Origin: Propionibacteriaceae bacterium
Lineage (GTDB): Bacteria > Actinomycetota > Actinomycetes > Propionibacteriales > Propionibacteriaceae
Length of the DNA: 6,711 nucleotides
NCBI GenBank assembly: GCA_009778535.1
Contig: WRJP01000097.1
Location: forward strand, 1-6,711
Reading direction: 5' to 3'
Below the pieces are notes generated by a model. It saw only the letters and a program-made list of their open reading frames with translations, did not search any database and was not told the origin of the DNA. The translations under genes and the position numbers were made by a program. Position 1 is the first letter of the stretch. Every line of letters starts with the position of its first letter. Shown piece by piece: positions 5,317 through 6,711 of this stretch.

Positions 5317-6711
5317 TTAGTGAGTTTCTGCATCCCCTCTGCGCCGAGTGACCCCGATCAACACAGCGACACCCAAGAGTGCGACACCAGCGACCGTCCA
5401 CAAAATCGTTCCCATGCCGCCAGTTTCCGGAAGCGTGAATCCCTTGGAGTTCTTAACCGTCAAAAGATACATATGGTCGTAATCTTCGGGATCGTTCAAC
5501 TCAAGGTAGGCGCTCTCGAAACTAACCTCGATAGGAGCGGTCAACAAGTTATACCCGGCCGGAGCCACAGTTTCGACGACCCAATAGGTCTGCCAAATCT
5601 GGTCGTCGCTAGCATCAACAATGAAGTCACGCAAACCAGCGAACGCCGCAACGTTAGTAGGAGAAATTTCATAGTCATTGGCAGCGTCTAATGCTGTCCA
5701 GGTGGCAGCTGGATAGTCGTAGAGCACACTGTCGGAATCAATCCGCAAGAAGTAACCAGCTCGCGCATTTTCTTCACTGGTAGCAATCTTGAACTTGGCA
5801 CCATTCAAAGCCTGCGCAGTTTCATCGATCTTGGTGATCGAAATAGCAGCAGTATGGATGTTTGCCCCTTTGCCGTCAGATTCGGCGTAATAGTCAGTGC
5901 CCTGCGAGTTCGTGAAATCAACATTGGCGGTGTTAGGAACAGTCAAATCCGAACTGGTAAGAATCGAAGCGTTGACCGTCGCATCAAAATCGACACTTAC
6001 GCTAGTCGCTTTTTCTAACTTTTCACGACCTGATGTTTGGAAAGTAACCGAAAGCGTTCTAGTAGGCACGTCATATGCGATCACATAATCCGTCCCCGCA
6101 ACGAGCGCATCGGCACCAGAAAGAATCGGCAGTGTAGAAACTACGACCGAACTTTCGTCAAGATCTAACGCAGCATCCAGGGTATCTGAAATGATGAACT
6201 TCTTGCTGTCAGAAATATCACCAGGGATTGAAACGGTAATCGTGTAGGAAACGGTGTCGCCCACTGCGACTGCACCCTTGCTAGCTACTTCTTTTTCCAC
6301 TGTCAGCGCTTCATTCTTCGGATACACGTGAACCTCGTCTAACCAGCCATCGCCGGCAGGATTTGTCATCGGCACTGCCACAACGAACGGTGCCGCAGCT
6401 TGGCTAATAAACAGCTCTTCGCCAGTATTTGCATTAGTTATGCTGGTCGATGCGGCGACGTTCTCAATGACTAAATAGAAACCCTGCCCTAAATCAGCAG
6501 CCTTAGCGATGCCATTCGGACCAGTCGTGACGCTCGAAGGCGAAGCAGCACTCAACAAATACTCACCGATTAGAGTCGTGCCGCTATAAACCTCTAAATT
6601 CCCGGTTGTAGTGTTCCGAACATAGGTACCGGCTGGCGGAACTGCTGGCCACTGATCACCAGGCTCTGACGGAATCGCTGTTCCCGTTACGTGGAATAAA
6701 TCAAAAACCAC
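5317..6711 (-). CDS. LPETG-anchored fimbrial (SpaA/FimA-type) pilin subunit; N-terminus beyond right edge
   Basis: This gene encodes a surface pilus subunit; 465 in-frame codons including the stop are in the window, and the first codon here (GTG) is internal Val, so the signal peptide and start lie outside. Residues are numbered from the window edge. An N-terminal domain ends with a pilin motif, WLDEVHVYPKN, whose Lys132 is the expected site of intersubunit linkage. A fimbrial isopeptide (D2-like) domain spans about 135-285, from LTVEKEV to VPNTANV. A Cna B-like (prealbumin-fold) domain spans about 288-422, with Lys294 in SITKIDE, an E-box YWVVETVAPAGY (Glu380) and Asn421 in VKNS, which together form a likely intramolecular isopeptide triad. 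The sorting signal is LPETG at 427-431, then a hydrophobic segment and a RRR tail. Having both pilin motif and E-box suggests a shaft (major) subunit. The adjacent sortases should assemble it. Confidence 0.94.
   Translation of the reverse strand: MVFDLFHVTGTAIPSEPGDQWPAVPPAGTYVRNTTTGNLEVYSGTTLIGEYLLSAASPSSVTTGPNGIAKAADLGQGFYLVIENVAASTSITNANTGEELFISQAAAPFVVAVPMTNPAGDGWLDEVHVYPKNEALTVEKEVASKGAVAVGDTVSYTITVSIPGDISDSKKFIISDTLDAALDLDESSVVVSTLPILSGADALVAGTDYVIAYDVPTRTLSVTFQTSGREKLEKATSVSVDFDATVNASILTSSDLTVPNTANVDFTNSQGTDYYAESDGKGANIHTAAISITKIDETAQALNGAKFKIATSEENARAGYFLRIDSDSVLYDYPAATWTALDAANDYEISPTNVAAFAGLRDFIVDASDDQIWQTYWVVETVAPAGYNLLTAPIEVSFESAYLELNDPEDYDHMYLLTVKNSKGFTLPETGGMGTILWTVAGVALLGVAVLIGVTRRRGDAETH

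Noticed and set aside
5266..5691. Open frame of 141 residues on the plus strand
   Set aside because: It is antisense to the pilin C-terminus, whose LPETG signal and E-box prove the minus-strand reading.
6709..6711. GTG at the right edge as the start codon of the pilin
   Set aside because: The frame is still open at the edge, and the protein beginning here lacks the signal peptide every sortase substrate needs. The true start must be outside the window.
1..6711. Mobile elements, CRISPR arrays, tRNA or rRNA genes
   Set aside because: I saw no transposase, phage or recombinase motifs, no regularly spaced repeats and no tRNA-like cloverleaf. All long open stretches are explained by the four complete or partial gene families described.

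Overview
The window looks like chromosomal DNA of a Gram-positive actinobacterium of moderate GC content. An Actinomycetaceae-type organism (Arcanobacterium, Trueperella, Mobiluncus or a relative) is my best guess. The basis is a sortase-assembled pilus locus with an LPETG pilin and two sortases, a large ATP-binding LuxR-type regulator, a type II (human IDH1-like) isocitrate dehydrogenase, and strong AGGAG-type ribosome binding sites. The taxon is inferred, not read directly from a marker gene.

Layout. Bases 1-786 (minus strand) hold the first 262 codons of NADP-type isocitrate dehydrogenase (icd); its C-terminal part lies beyond the left edge. A 215-base divergent intergenic region (787-1001) follows, with a perfect 12-bp palindrome at 882-893. 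Bases 1002-3530 (plus strand) encode an 842-residue LuxR-family regulator with an N-terminal P-loop NTPase domain and a C-terminal LuxR helix-turn-helix. A 55-base gap separates it from a convergent minus-strand gene set. In transcription order this set is a pilin (6711 to 5317, 5' end outside the window), a 127-base gap with two hairpins, a sortase with a DPF lid and two membrane segments (5186 to 4335), and a second, lidless sortase with one membrane segment (4338 to 3586). The two sortase genes overlap by ATGA.

How the parts fit. The pilin carries a pilin-type lysine motif, an E-box, a candidate intramolecular isopeptide triad and an LPETG cell-wall sorting signal. It should be secreted, polymerised by a class C sortase through its pilin lysine, and attached to peptidoglycan. 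The hairpins between pilin and sortase genes could lower sortase expression relative to the structural subunit. The LuxR regulator sits directly beside the pilus genes and is a candidate controller of either the pilus genes or its own divergent promoter region, but nothing in the sequence proves a target.

I saw no tRNA, rRNA, CRISPR array, insertion sequence or phage gene. The gene content is recognisable. The parts most worth follow-up are the paired unlike sortases, the inter-cistronic hairpins, the regulator with Arg in place of the Walker A Lys, and the palindrome in the divergent region.
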